Shown: positions 14,898-25,500, numbered from the stretch's first letter. The stretch is DNA of 64,000 nucleotides from Lachnospiraceae bacterium (GCA_902363445.1 CABJAB010000004.1:310001-374000), one strand, 5' to 3'. The notes: a model not told the origin generated them from the sequence alone. A program made the numbers and translations.

Positions 14898-16727
14898 TCA
14901 TCCCGCCATTTGCGTCGAGGCGCTGCTCTCCGGAAACAAAATCTTCATAATCTCATCCATAACATCATCTCTTTTGCCTGCCTGCTTATAGTAGAAAGCC
15001 AGGTCCGGATTGTCGGTCACGATCCCGTCGATGTCCATGGACAGCAGCCGCTTAAATTCCCCTCCTCTGTTGACCGTCCACACAAACACCTGTTTCTGAT
15101 GCCTGTGCAGAGAATTTATCATATCATGATTCACAAAGGTAGCTTCCACACTGAAAATATCTGCCTGTTCCAGGTCGTAATAATCCCCGTAGACCACAGG
15201 AGCGATGTAGGCAGTCGTCAGTTTGCCGTCCAGTTCCTTCACCTCCGCCAATAGTTCCAGATCCATGGACGCAATCACGCACTGGTCCTCAAATCCATAT
15301 TCTCTAATAAGCTTTACGGTCTTCTCCGCCAGCCCCTGGCCGTGCCCGTTCTCCTTTAACTCTATCATCAGCTTGATTTTTCCATCCGCGGCTTTTATCA
15401 TGTCTTCAAGCTTTGGGATCCTTGTGCCTTTGAACCGATCCGCAAACAAACTTCCTGCGTCGTAAGTATCAATCTCCTCTGACGTCACATCCCACACATC
15501 CTTATCCACCCCGGCAATACGCTTCAAATTGGTGTCGTGTAGAATGTAAAGTTCCCCGTCCTTCGACTGCTGCACATCAATCTCCGCATAAGCGGCTCCT
15601 GCACGGATGGTATATTCCAGAGCCGGAACCGTATTCTCCGGCGCAAAAAGCGGTCCCGCCCGATGAGCCACGACTTCTATGGGCTTTTGCATAATATCGA
15701 ATTCCGCAGAAGCATTCCCCTGATAATCAAAATAAAATCCCAGCGCCGTCACGATCAAGGCCACTTCCAGGATACTGAAGGCCGCCGCTTTCAGCGAAAG
15801 TTTCTTTTTTTCTTTTCCTTCCGCAATCTCCAGGCCGGTCCGTCTGAAATACGAATACATGATGATCGCCAGGCTTCCGGTGAATGTGACGATCTGAAAT
15901 ATAAAACCGGCATACTGTTTAAGCTGCATATAATCCAGCTGGAAACTAGCCGCCGCAGAAGCAGAATCAGGCATAATAGTATACTGCAGGCTGAGGACCG
16001 ATATCGCTCCGCACCATAACAACAGGAATACCGCCGTAATCCCTATCTGCCACATGACATAGGAAATAAGCGTTTTCAAAAAGTGCTTTTTCATCAGCTT
16101 CCGGCTCTCCCGGAATGCAGAAAGGAAGCTCTTTTTTTCCAGGAGGAACACCGGTATCACATACAGCATGTAAAAAACCAGGATATTGAGTCCGGCCAGC
16201 GCCGCAATGTAAAAATAATACAGGTTTCCCTGTTCTCTGAAAAAATCCACAAAATACTCCGGTATGCGGACCTTCGTCAGAGCGGCCGGCGTAAGAGAAA
16301 GGGAAGTCAGCGGAAATATCGCCAGCACAAAAACCAGAAGCACCCAGTTTTTCGGCACAAGAACCGGAAGGGCTTTCACAAACGCTTTCCTCCACAAAGA
16401 AAAGAAGGTTATGCTCTCCTTTTTCCGGGCACATTCGAAATACATCGCCAGTGCGCTCATCTGATAGAAAATGTAGAGGCCGCCCAACACAAAACACACA
16501 AGAAGAATAAGAAGGGTAAATGGCTGGCGCAGCCATAGGATAAGATTATCCAGTCCGATATAGGCGGCGCCTATATGTTCCAGTGACTTCCTAAGTAAAA
16601 AGCGGAGAAGAGGATAGAGCCCTAGGCTTCCAATCAGCATATAAATAAATTCAAATAAAAGCAGAACTCTCCAATTACTGAACATACTCCGTACTATATG
16701 TGCTACATTTTGTAAATACCGTTTCAT
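14898..16727 (-). CDS. Membrane glycerophosphodiester phosphodiesterase
   Basis: 609 residues from the ATG at 16727 (MKRYLQN), preceded by AGAGGG. The open frame continues to 17039, but that part runs opposite DUF1540 and is not credible. The first ~330 residues hold about eight membrane helices of the GPDPase membrane family. The C-terminal ~250 residues are the catalytic GDPD barrel with VAHRAGPLFAPENT, AEIDVQQSKDGELYILHD and MIELKENG. The enzyme cleaves glycerophosphodiesters to glycerol 3-phosphate and an alcohol; the fused membrane domain suggests action on lipid or teichoic-acid glycerophosphate at the cell surface. Confidence 0.93.
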   Translation of the reverse strand: MKRYLQNVAHIVRSMFSNWRVLLLFEFIYMLIGSLGLYPLLRFLLRKSLEHIGAAYIGLDNLILWLRQPFTLLILLVCFVLGGLYIFYQMSALAMYFECARKKESITFFSLWRKAFVKALPVLVPKNWVLLVFVLAIFPLTSLSLTPAALTKVRIPEYFVDFFREQGNLYYFYIAALAGLNILVFYMLYVIPVFLLEKKSFLSAFRESRKLMKKHFLKTLISYVMWQIGITAVFLLLWCGAISVLSLQYTIMPDSASAAASFQLDYMQLKQYAGFIFQIVTFTGSLAIIMYSYFRRTGLEIAEGKEKKKLSLKAAAFSILEVALIVTALGFYFDYQGNASAEFDIMQKPIEVVAHRAGPLFAPENTVPALEYTIRAGAAYAEIDVQQSKDGELYILHDTNLKRIAGVDKDVWDVTSEEIDTYDAGSLFADRFKGTRIPKLEDMIKAADGKIKLMIELKENGHGQGLAEKTVKLIREYGFEDQCVIASMDLELLAEVKELDGKLTTAYIAPVVYGDYYDLEQADIFSVEATFVNHDMINSLHRHQKQVFVWTVNRGGEFKRLLSMDIDGIVTDNPDLAFYYKQAGKRDDVMDEIMKILFPESSASTQMAG

Positions 16728-16785
16728 TGGCATCCCTCTTTCCTGCAGATCTGTGGTGGATCTGGCACAGCATCCATGTTTCTGT

Positions 16786-16826
16786 AAAAAGAAATGCCAC
16801 GAAGAAAATATCTCCATGGCATTTCT
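16786..16826 (-). terminator. Terminator after the DUF1540 gene
   Basis: GAAATGCCA (16791-16799) pairs with TGGCATTTC (16817-16825) around a 17-base loop. Runs of T follow on both strands, so it may work in both directions. It separates DUF1540 from the phosphodiesterase. Confidence 0.8.
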
Positions 16827-16848
16827 TTTTTCTCTGTTTTTCTTCCGT

Positions 16849-17163
16849 TTAGCGGCTGCGGTAGCTTGCGCATTCCGTATGGTTTGCGTTTTTCGCACCA
16901 TGTCCGGCGATGGAGATCTCCTTAGCCGTACATTTCCTTGACTCATTGAAGACACAAGACTCTGCTTCACATTCAATGTTGAGAGCATGGCAGGGTGTCT
17001 CATACTCGTTGGTGCAACATCCCTGAACGCGCTCATCAAAGCTGGCGCAGCAGGTCTCGCTGCAACACTTTGCGCTTGCGCCGTCTACCAGGATTTCTCC
17101 CTTGCAGCAGCATTTGTCGGAATTGTGAACACAGGTATCCGCACTACAGCTCAAATTAGTCAT
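16849..17163 (-). CDS. DUF1540 Cys-rich protein
   Basis: 104 residues from ATG 17163, which follows AAAGGAGG. It has two DUF1540-like Cys blocks: LSCSADTCVHNSDKCCCKGE and a second one with IECEAESCVFNESRKCTAKE. The spacing of C-x4-C-x6-C-type motifs suggests metal or Fe-S binding. The family is common in Clostridia and sometimes expressed at sporulation, but its function is unknown. It stands alone between thrS and the phosphodiesterase with its own terminator. Confidence 0.88.
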   Translation of the reverse strand: MTNLSCSADTCVHNSDKCCCKGEILVDGASAKCCSETCCASFDERVQGCCTNEYETPCHALNIECEAESCVFNESRKCTAKEISIAGHGAKNANHTECASYRSR

Positions 17164-17231
17164 GACTGTTCCTCCTTTTATATGGTAGTCAGAATTAGTC
17201 TGCACCAATTTCACTGTTTTATGCCTGCCTT

Positions 17232-19157
17232 TTATTTTTCAGTTTTTGTTTTTTTAATTTCCTTTGTCCGAATCTCCTCCTGAATGGATGCAAGGAATTC
17301 TTCCAGCGTCTTCTGTCCTTCGTCGCCGTCAGACCGGCTTCTCACAGATACCTTTCCGTCGGCCTCTTCCTTTTCTCCCACGATCAGCATATAAGGGAGC
17401 TTCTGAAGCTGCGCCTCGCGGATCTTATAACCGATCTTTTCTGATTTCGTATCGATCTCCACACGAATGCCAGCCGCTTCAAGGGCATCGGATACCTTTT
17501 TCGCATAATCAATATATTTATCGGAAATCGGAAGAACGCGCACCTGTACAGGGGCCAGCCATGTGGGGAAGGCTCCGGCGAAATGCTCAATCAGGATACC
17601 GATAAAGCGTTCAATGGAGCCAAACGCCACACGATGGATCATGATGGGCCTATGCTTCTCTCCGTCGGCGCCGATGTATTCCATCTCAAACCGCAGAGGA
17701 AGCTGGAAGTCCAGCTGAATGGTTCCGCACTGCCAGGTCCTTCCGATGGAATCCTCCAGATGGAAGTCGATCTTCGGCCCGTAGAACGCTCCGTCGCCTT
17801 CATTTACCACATAGTCAAGGCCCAGGTCATCCAGCGCGCCGCGGAGCGCGTCTGTAGCCATTGCCCAATCCTCGTCGCTTCCCATGCTGTTTTCCGGACG
17901 GGTGGACAATTCCACATGATACTTGAACCCAAACAGGCTGTATACCTCATCAATCAAACGGGCGACATCCTTGATCTCACCGCGGATCTGATCCGGCATC
18001 ATAAAGATATGAGCATCGTCCTGGGTAAAGCAGCGGACACGCATGAGTCCGTGCAGCTGTCCGGATTTTTCATGGCGGTGTACCAGGCCCAGCTCTCCCA
18101 TCCGAAGAGGCAGGTCACGGTAAGACCTGGGCTCCGACTGATATACCAGAATACCGCCGGGGCAGTTCATGGGCTTAATGGCATAATCCTGCTCATCGAT
18201 CACTGTCGTGTACATATTTTCCTTATAATGATCCCAGTGTCCGGAAGTCTCCCACAGATGACGGTTTAAAATGATTGGAGAAGAAATCTCCACATACCCG
18301 TTTTTCTTATGGATTTCTCTCCAGTAATCCAGAAGGGTGTTCTTAAGCACCATTCCTTTGGGAAGGAAGAACGGGAAACCGGGTCCCTCATCGCTCATCA
18401 TGAAAAGGCCCAGCTCCTTGCCGAGCTTTCTGTGGTCGCGCTTCTTCGCTTCTTCGATTCTCTGGAGATACTCCTCCAGATCTGCCTTTTTGGGAAATGC
18501 CGTGCCATAGATCCTGGTCAGCATCTTGTTCTTTTCACTGCCCCTCCAGTAGGCGCCGGCAATGCTGGTCAGCTTAAAAGCTTTCACGGGCTTTGTCGTC
18601 ATGAGATGAGGGCCGGCACAGAGGTCAACGAACTCACCCTGCTCATAAAAGCTGATGACGGAGTCTTCCGGCAGGTCTTCGATCAGTTCTACTTTATAAG
18701 GCTCTTCTTTCTCCTTCATGAACGCGATCGCTTCTTCTCTGGGCTTCGTGAACCGCTTCAGAGGAAGGGCTTCTTTCACGATTTTCTTCATTTCCGCTTC
18801 AATCTTCTCCAAGTCCTCCGCGGTCAGGGGCTTCTCACTGTCAATGTCATAATAAAATCCATCGGATATGGAAGGCCCGATGGCCAGTTTCACATCGGGA
18901 TACAGACGTTTGATGGCCTGAGCCATGATATGGGAAGTGGTATGGCGAAACGCTGCTCTTCCCTCTTCGTCGTTAAAAGTCAGAATATTCACGCTGCAGT
19001 CCTTGTCCACTACTGTCCTCAGATCCACGGCCTCTCCGTCAACTTCACCGGCACAGGCTGCCCTGGCCAGGCCCTCGCTTAAATCTGCCGCGATTTCAAT
19101 AACGGATTTCGGCTCACCATATTCTTTCACCGAACCGTCTTTTAATGTAATCTTCAT
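17232..19157 (-). CDS. thrS: Threonyl-tRNA synthetase
   Basis: 641 residues, full length: N-terminal TGS domain, editing domain (HTTSHIMAQAIKRLYPD and the SAD region DLCAGPH), class II catalytic core (MNCPGG, HRHEKSGQLHGLMRVRCFTQDDAHIF, IHRVAFGSIERF) and anticodon-binding domain. It charges tRNA-Thr with threonine. A T-box leader upstream couples expression to uncharged tRNA-Thr. The GAAGGAGAAG site fits the ATG at 19157. Confidence 0.99.
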   Translation of the reverse strand: MKITLKDGSVKEYGEPKSVIEIAADLSEGLARAACAGEVDGEAVDLRTVVDKDCSVNILTFNDEEGRAAFRHTTSHIMAQAIKRLYPDVKLAIGPSISDGFYYDIDSEKPLTAEDLEKIEAEMKKIVKEALPLKRFTKPREEAIAFMKEKEEPYKVELIEDLPEDSVISFYEQGEFVDLCAGPHLMTTKPVKAFKLTSIAGAYWRGSEKNKMLTRIYGTAFPKKADLEEYLQRIEEAKKRDHRKLGKELGLFMMSDEGPGFPFFLPKGMVLKNTLLDYWREIHKKNGYVEISSPIILNRHLWETSGHWDHYKENMYTTVIDEQDYAIKPMNCPGGILVYQSEPRSYRDLPLRMGELGLVHRHEKSGQLHGLMRVRCFTQDDAHIFMMPDQIRGEIKDVARLIDEVYSLFGFKYHVELSTRPENSMGSDEDWAMATDALRGALDDLGLDYVVNEGDGAFYGPKIDFHLEDSIGRTWQCGTIQLDFQLPLRFEMEYIGADGEKHRPIMIHRVAFGSIERFIGILIEHFAGAFPTWLAPVQVRVLPISDKYIDYAKKVSDALEAAGIRVEIDTKSEKIGYKIREAQLQKLPYMLIVGEKEEADGKVSVRSRSDGDEGQKTLEEFLASIQEEIRTKEIKKTKTEK

Positions 19158-19186
19158 TTGTCTTCTCCTTCTTCTTTATAAATGTC

Positions 19187-19246
19187 TTATTCGTCATCTT
19201 CCGGGCCGTCTTCGCTGAGTTCCCAGTCTTTGCAAAAGCATTTCAT
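19187..19246 (-). CDS. 19-codon small ORF between T-box and thrS
   Basis: ATG at 19246 opens MKCFCKDWELSEDGPEDDE, then TAA. A GGAAGG lies about ten bases upstream. The peptide is acidic with a CFC motif and a single Trp. It lies after the T-box terminator and 29 bases before thrS, so it would be on the same mRNA. It could be a real tiny protein or a leader ORF that affects thrS translation. I recognise no family. Confidence 0.4.
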   Translation of the reverse strand: MKCFCKDWELSEDGPEDDE

Positions 19247-19261
19247 GGTATCTGTGCCTTC

Positions 19262-19520
19262 CTTTCCGCTGCAACGAAAAAATCCCCTGCCACGCGCACC
19301 GCATGGCAAGGGACGAATTAACTGTTAATCCGCGGTTCCACCCTGATTGATTCCAGGAATCCACTTAAACGGCGGTAACGGCGCCTGCCGGGCTGTATTA
19401 AAGCCGCTCCGAGCTGGTCTTCGGTATGCTCTCCTGTAAAGGGCTTCCACCTTAAATCCCTTCTCTCTGGACATTCCCGCATCCTACTGGTCTCATCAAC
19501 GCATTCTCATATTTGATATA
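19262..19520 (-). promoter_or_regulatory. T-box riboswitch (tRNA-Thr) before thrS
   Basis: Stem I is recognisable by GATGAGACCAGTAG. A probable threonine specifier ACC lies at 19423-19425 (in CATACCGAAG). The T-box itself, AGGGTGGAACCGCG, is at 19331-19345. A terminator hairpin (CCCTTGCCATGC ... GCGTGGCAGGGG, 19283-19313) with a T-run follows. Uncharged tRNA-Thr would stabilise the antiterminator and turn on thrS. Confidence 0.95.
19283..19313 (-). terminator. T-box terminator
   Basis: The competing hairpin of the thrS T-box, with a long GC-rich stem followed by six T on the minus strand. Confidence 0.9.
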
Positions 19521-19526
19521 GACATA

Positions 19527-19554
19527 ATTATATCACTACACCTGAATTTGTCAA
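19527..19554 (-). promoter_or_regulatory. Promoter of the thrS T-box transcript
   Basis: TTGACA (19549-19554), a 16-base spacer and TATAAT (19527-19532) on the minus strand; both hexamers match consensus. Confidence 0.85.
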
Positions 19555-19561
19555 CGAGGTT

Positions 19562-20047
19562 TTAATAAAATTCTTTTTCCAAAATCTCCGCGGCGCACCG
19601 CACCAGTTCTTTACAGGGACGTTTTTTATAATACTCGGCGGTTCGGTAAGACGGCGCCGCTGTCTCGGCCTTCTTTTCCGTGTCCGTAAGTCCCAGAAGC
19701 TCGCCGCAGATGATGCTCCCGTTCTCTTTCCGAAACGCTTCTGCCAAACGGCGCATGGTTTCATAGTTTTCAGTCTTTGCCTGCTGGTTCCTGCAGTCTG
19801 TATTTCCGGTCTCCAGGCCGCAGACCAGGGCCATCCCGGACACTGCTCCGCAGACCTGCCGCATCCGGCCCATGCCTCCTCCAAAGGAACATGCCAGACG
19901 GAGCGCCGTTTCCTGCTCGATCCCGTATTTGTCGCAAAAGGCAAGGAACACAGACTGGCAGCAGTTATATCCCCGGCTGAAAAATTCCGCGGCCCGTTCC
20001 GCACTGCCACATTCTGCTATATTTCCATCCTTTGGTCTTCTCTCCAT
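19562..20047 (-). CDS. C_GCAxxG_C_C family protein
   Basis: 161 residues from the ATG at 20047 with GGAGG six bases upstream. It has NCCQSVFLAFC near the start and a GGGMGRMRQVCGAVSGMALVCG core with further Cys downstream, the pattern of the C_GCAxxG_C_C family. These small anaerobe proteins are thought to be redox-active, without a proven function. It follows the last pseudopilin by 56 bases and may be the tail of the pilus transcript or independent. Confidence 0.88.
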   Translation of the reverse strand: MERRPKDGNIAECGSAERAAEFFSRGYNCCQSVFLAFCDKYGIEQETALRLACSFGGGMGRMRQVCGAVSGMALVCGLETGNTDCRNQQAKTENYETMRRLAEAFRKENGSIICGELLGLTDTEKKAETAAPSYRTAEYYKKRPCKELVRCAAEILEKEFY

Positions 20048-20103
20048 GTCTATCCTCCAAATCATAATCCCGTCGGCTCTTCACACTGTTTCTTTCTCAA
20101 AGG

Positions 20104-21438
20104 CTATTCCGGGATGTCTTCCTCGTTATAATCCCCGTAATAGCCCCAATGGTTTTTCTGTCCTTGTCCGTCATGATAATTATACTTCACGCCCATCAGC
20201 TTTTTCCGTTCCGTGTCAAAATGCAGGTTTATCTGTTTGTATTCTTCCGAATAGTTTCCCCCCAGAGCCTCCAAAAGATTTTTACTATCGGAGTTATTGG
20301 ACAAAACTTCGTTGTTGATATCGATCAGCCGGTTATTTTTATCGTCTGTCACAGCTTCGGCAAAATCCTTTAAATCCCCCTTGTCGATGTCAAGGCCGCA
20401 CCGGTAGACGGTGATATATTTCCTGCCGTTGTTTTCCGTAACCTTATAATATACCGTTCCGGCAGTTCCGTTTTTATCTACAATCTGTGTCTCATTCCAG
20501 CCGGAGCTGAAATATTCGTCAAGAGCCTTTACCAGCGGATCCATATCCTCCGTACCGTCTGTAAAATCCATATCAGAAGGTCCGCCCGGCTCCAATCCGC
20601 CGGAAGGCTCTGTAGGGGGTTCCGTGGGATTCTCGGTCGAAGGCTCTGTCGGTTCCGTATCCGGTTCTACAGGATCCGTCCCGCCTCCGGAACCGCCTTC
20701 ATCGGCAATCTTATCAAAATCTGCCGGTTCCGAAAAATTATAGCATTCCACATACCGGGTAGCTTTATAGCTTCCGTACCGGCCGCTCTTTATTTTAAGT
20801 TCCACCTTTATCACATTTTTCGGATAGACCGCGCCGGTCGGATCCGCCTGAGAAAATCGGAGCTTTTCAACCTGATAACCCATATAGGACGCCTTATCAA
20901 AGGTCCAGTCCACCGCCTCATAGCGGGTCACCTTTGTCTGGCTTCCGCCTGCGCCGGATGTACTGCTCAGCACTGCATAATAATAGAACAGGAGCTGGTC
21001 GCCGTCTCCCTGATACACTTCTGCACTGAGGTCCCCATTTTCCGGATCCCTTATCTTATCCTTTGCATGGGCCGTGGTAACGCAAATGTGGCTCCCTGTC
21101 CTGTCGTAGAGCTCGATCACCCGGCCGTCTCCGTATATTTTCAGAGTCTTATCCTCGCTCTCTCCGGTTCCCCTTGAAATACTTACCTGTGCACCTTCAA
21201 TCTCACCGGTAATCTTATCCATCAGAGTTTCCGTCACCTGCCGTCCATAGGACGTTCCCTTGACCTGATAATATACTCTCATGCAGGAAGCAATGACTTG
21301 GCAGGAGAGCGCAAGGAACAAGCCTAAAAGCGCAAAGGCTACCACAAGCTCCACAAGGGTCACTCCGCCTTTGTCTCTCAAGATCCTCTTTTTATCTCTC
21401 TTCTTATCTGTTTTCCCATGAAACCTCTTGTCTGCCAT
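20104..21438 (-). CDS. Minor prepilin, PilW-like, with Pro/Thr/Glu linker
   Basis: 444 residues. A 25-residue basic leader ends in GG, then VTLVELVVAFALLGLFLAL with Glu at mature position 5: a type III prepilin signal cut by PilD. The N-terminal half is a pseudopilin-like domain. A low-complexity linker (TEPTEPSTENPTEPPTEP) joins a C-terminal domain of about 160 residues without recognised homology. PilW-type minor pilins prime pilus assembly. It is last in the pilus gene row. Confidence 0.85.
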   Translation of the reverse strand: MADKRFHGKTDKKRDKKRILRDKGGVTLVELVVAFALLGLFLALSCQVIASCMRVYYQVKGTSYGRQVTETLMDKITGEIEGAQVSISRGTGESEDKTLKIYGDGRVIELYDRTGSHICVTTAHAKDKIRDPENGDLSAEVYQGDGDQLLFYYYAVLSSTSGAGGSQTKVTRYEAVDWTFDKASYMGYQVEKLRFSQADPTGAVYPKNVIKVELKIKSGRYGSYKATRYVECYNFSEPADFDKIADEGGSGGGTDPVEPDTEPTEPSTENPTEPPTEPSGGLEPGGPSDMDFTDGTEDMDPLVKALDEYFSSGWNETQIVDKNGTAGTVYYKVTENNGRKYITVYRCGLDIDKGDLKDFAEAVTDDKNNRLIDINNEVLSNNSDSKNLLEALGGNYSEEYKQINLHFDTERKKLMGVKYNYHDGQGQKNHWGYYGDYNEEDIPE

Positions 21439-21460
21439 TCTTCATACTCCTGCGTTTCTG

Positions 21461-21865
21461 CTAATCCGTCTCTGCTTCGCTCTCCCGGCTTTCAAAGGAA
21501 TACATTTTGAAACCGGTCTGCGTATCCGTATAAACCTGAAGACCAGTCTTTGGAAGCTCCAGGCTGACGCCCTTCGCCTTGTTCCCCGAAGCAGTCTTTT
21601 CTGTATCCACCGAAAGGCGGAGTGTCAGGCCGCCAATTTCTGACCTTCGTTTTCTGTTCTCTATTTTATAATAGTTCTCATTAAAGGTCTCATACCTTGC
21701 GGTCATCTGCTGGGACCGTTTCAGCATATCTGCCGACACCGCGATCACCTTGGAGAACATCACCACCATGATCATCACGATCAGGAAAGCCACCAGCACC
21801 TCCACCATAGTAGAACCGGCCGTATCTGTCTTTTTATTCTTATGTCCCATTATGTTTTTTTTCAT
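21461..21865 (-). CDS. Minor prepilin, PilV/GspI-like
   Basis: 134 residues with a prepilin signal: leader ending TAG, then STMVEVLVAFLIVMIMVVMF with Glu at position 5. The SEQ-like short globular domain fits PilV/GspI minor pilins. It sits between the PilX-like and PilW-like genes, the usual grouping, with an AAGGAGG site. Confidence 0.82.
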   Translation of the reverse strand: MKKNIMGHKNKKTDTAGSTMVEVLVAFLIVMIMVVMFSKVIAVSADMLKRSQQMTARYETFNENYYKIENRKRRSEIGGLTLRLSVDTEKTASGNKAKGVSLELPKTGLQVYTDTQTGFKMYSFESRESEAETD

Positions 21866-21878
21866 TCCGGCCTCCTTG

Positions 21879-22544
21879 TCACTCTCTGGTATTCAGGCTC
21901 CAGCTCCATATCTTTTCGTTCTCAATGGAATTCCCATTGGGATTCACTCCTTGTCCCGCCGGCGTATAGCTTTCCTCAGGCGCATCGCTGTAATCGGTAC
22001 TCCCTATGATCAGTTCATAGGCAGAGGTTATGGTGCTCTCCTGTCTGCCCTTTCTGCAGCTGACTCGTATCACCAGAGGAGTTCCCGCCGCTTCAGCCCC
22101 AGACTCACTTTCCCAATAGATCATCACGGAAATATCATCCATGAGCTCCGCTCCGTCCAGGCCGCTGTCGGATGGGTCGATTTTAAAATACCGGTAAGCG
22201 TAGGCCGAGGTATGGCCCCGTTCTTCTGCGTTGAAATAAGGCCAGCTGCTCTGCCGGACATTGTATCTCAAATAAAACCAAAGAGGGCAGCTTCCCTCAT
22301 TTAATGCCGTTTCCTGTTCCCCGTAGGACGCGAAAGGCGGAATGGTGATCTCCTCCTCCAGGGCCCTGCTCAGGCTCTGGGCAAGCTCCCTGCACTGAGC
22401 GTCATTCTGCTGTTTATTTACTGTATGGAACAGGGAATAAGAGATGAGCAGCAGGGAAAGGCTTAAGAGCATGACCACCGCCATGACCACTACTGCGCTG
22501 AGGAGCGCGGAGCCGTCTTTTTTTCTCAGTTTTTTCACACTCAT
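21879..22544 (-). CDS. Minor pseudopilin, PilX/GspK-like, without Glu5
   Basis: 221 residues starting MSVKKLRKKDG, then SALLSAVVVMAVVMLLSLSLLL. A Gly precedes the hydrophobic segment, but the fifth mature residue is Ser, not Glu. That is the hallmark of GspK/PilX-type tip subunits. It has an AAAGGAG site. It is 31 bases after the giant prepilin. Confidence 0.78.
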   Translation of the reverse strand: MSVKKLRKKDGSALLSAVVVMAVVMLLSLSLLLISYSLFHTVNKQQNDAQCRELAQSLSRALEEEITIPPFASYGEQETALNEGSCPLWFYLRYNVRQSSWPYFNAEERGHTSAYAYRYFKIDPSDSGLDGAELMDDISVMIYWESESGAEAAGTPLVIRVSCRKGRQESTITSAYELIIGSTDYSDAPEESYTPAGQGVNPNGNSIENEKIWSWSLNTRE

Positions 22545-22575
22545 CGTCTGTCTCCTTTCCCTGTATCATTACTGC

Positions 22576-25500
22576 TTATGATGGGCTTACGTACGCCCTG
22601 ACCTGGTAATTCAGATCTTCCGGTACGCCCCGGATTTCTACATTGTTTTCAAACCGGAACATCTGCAAGTCATCTCCTGTGCCTACTGTTACGGTATCAT
22701 CCGGAACTGTGAGAGTAAAACGGTACCCCGAAGGGGTCTCTGTGACTGAAACAGTCACCTCCACCGAAAGTGTTCCGGAAATCCCTCCATTTTCACTTTC
22801 CGCCGTCAACGTGGCAAGGACATAGGTCCCTGTCTCCAGGCCAATCCTCCCGGACTGGCCGCCAGACAGAATGTCATAGCCCGACGCTTTCGCATCTGAT
22901 ATCCAGCTATAAGACTTACCCGGCAGATTTGAAATGAATTCTGACCGTTTCTCCGTATCTATGATTCCGTTCAGTGAGGACACAGAAGTCTCTGATACCA
23001 CAGGGGCCTCTAGAATGAGCTCCGGCAGAGCGCCGAGAGACACCCACTCCGTCCACTCACTGAGTCCTCCCGTTTTCATATCCACAGAAGCGGCCCGCAC
23101 TTCCAGGGTCTTTCCCGCAAAAGCGGCGTATTCTTTATCCGATAAAAGAAGCAGTGAGGAAATATCACTGGTCCCCGCGCCTGCGGCACTCAGACGTCTT
23201 CTGCTGTATACACCGCCGGCCCCGTCCTTGACGGCGGCCTCAAAGACCAGCCATTTATCCGATACGGCTGAGATTTCATAAGCGGTACCAGGCCGTGAGG
23301 AAGTACCCAGGCTCACCGTCAGAGACGGCGCAGTCTGGAATTCTTCCCGTATCTCTGTAACAGTTCCGTGCTCGCCTGCCGCACCTATAGTCCGGTACCA
23401 TCCTGCTATTTCAGAATCCTCATACCACTCCAGATTCTCTTCAGAAACTCTGGTGCGAGCCGACACATGAGCCGTAAACAGGAAAGCGCCGTCAAAATAC
23501 GCGCTGTCGCCGCTTCCCACCGATATGGCATCCGGAAGTATCAATGTAAACACACCGTCCGCCCATTGGAGCGCCGATATAGCTGTGACCTCCGATGCGG
23601 AATCGGCAGCGGATTCCCAGGCCGTTCCGGTATAGGGAAGTTTTACATAAGGCGTTTCAGGACCGATGTCGCCCAGATAAACCGCCAGATCGTCGGCCAC
23701 GCAGACAGGCGCATTCGGATCCGTCCAATTTTCTCTCTGGAAGGAGGGTGCGGAGGAAGAATAAAACACATGGTATCCCCCTGCTCCATTATTCTCCAGA
23801 TAAATCCAGTCCGCATAATAGACCGTATGATCCTCAGCCGTGCCGGTTATCTCCGCATCCTCCGCAGCTCTTACAAGCTGCACCTGGTATCCGTCCCCAT
23901 AGCTCTGTTCCTTGAAGGAAAGAGCCGTCTGTGAAACGGCCAGATCGTCCGTGCCCGCTTCGGTCTGGGAGAAATCACCCTTCCATTGTCCGTCCATGTA
24001 GTATAATGTCCTGGCGCCCTCTTCCATCTCCGGAGCGCTCATCTGTATCCGCGGGATACGGATCCACTTATAATTTACGGTTCCGTCCGCCGCCTCATCC
24101 TCATCGGACCACATGGAGCTGACATTGCTGTCGGATACGCTCCTCATGGCGATCTTAAGCCATTTTCCTGCATAGTCCGCCGACAGACTTTCCATCGTAT
24201 ATTCAGACCGGAGGAAGTTTCCTCCCATTGAGACTGCGGAAGCTTTTGTGATCACTGTCTCAAGCGCTCCATAGTTCCAGTATCCCGCCTGACTGCCGTC
24301 GCCGTCTCCCGTGTACAGGACCTTTTCAGAATCAGCGTCTTCTTTGCTGTCATAGACGGCCGCCGCTATTTCATATTTTCCCTGCAGGATCCCGCTCTCT
24401 GTCGTCGGTTCAAATACCAGTTCTATACCGTCTGCCGCCAGTTCTTCCTGGGTCATGAAAGGCTTTTCAGTCCCATCCGCTCCCTGGTCCCCGTGTACTC
24501 GATACGCCGGGCTTCCGGTCATCTCTTCCACATCCGGCACATCCAGACGGCTGGGAAGCGTCATACTGCGTATCACTCCCTTTGGACCGTCCCGGTAGAT
24601 CCCGGCACCCGCTGCGGCCAGGGCTTTCACAGAAATATCCAGCGTCTCTCCGCGTTCATAGTCGTTCAGATCAATCATTCGGGTCAGAACGTCTCCGCCA
24701 GCATCCTGGCTATCCTCCGGTATCTCAAAAATCCACACAGTCTCCAGGCTCCGTTCCATTGTCCAGACAGAATCGTTTTCGCTCTTCTCCCATTGGATGA
24801 CCATGGTCTTTCTTATGGAAGCGCCGACCGCGTCCTCATTCCAGGAATAAATGGCTTTTCCTTCCTTCTCTGTCACCTGGACTCCGGATTTTCCGCCGTA
24901 CAGCGTCATAAACGCCTGCCTTGCCGCCTCAAATTCATTCTCATCTGTATACGTACTTACTGCCCCCGAATCCTCCTCCGAGCGCTCTGCCGTCACCTGA
25001 TAAGCCGCCAGCTCACTCCGCTCCGCCGCCGGTATGCCGTTCCATGTCACGTCATAAAGAAGGGAATTCTTCTCCACGATTCCACTTTCATTTCTGTGCA
25101 GAGAGACAACCGGCTTGGCAATCTGCGAAAATCTCAGTTTGAATTCACAGTTTTTCACTGCTCCTGCCGGAAAGATTTCCGTCATACCGCTTTGGCTCTC
25201 TTTTCCTCTCCTGCTGATGGATATCTCTGCCTTTTTATAATTCCAGGAAGAGATGTCATAAGACATGCTGTTTTCTCCGTCCGTCCCTGTGACATAGACT
25301 CCTTTATCCAGCTGTACAGCCGTGCCGTCGGCAGTATATCCCACGATCACGTAGTCATAAACGGCTCCGTTCTCATAATTCCGGCCTCCGGACGTATTTT
25401 CATATCCGTCCTTATTCAGATCCCAGGTAATGACAAGGGAATCCTCATTGGGATCTCCGTCCGTCCCATTCTGTCCATGATCATTGATGCGGATGACAGG

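Noticed and set aside
16728..17039. N-terminal extension of the glycerophosphodiesterase
   Set aside because: The extra ~100 codons are Arg/Lys/Thr-rich, pass through a terminator and overlap the DUF1540 gene on the same strand; the ATG at 16727 has a proper site.
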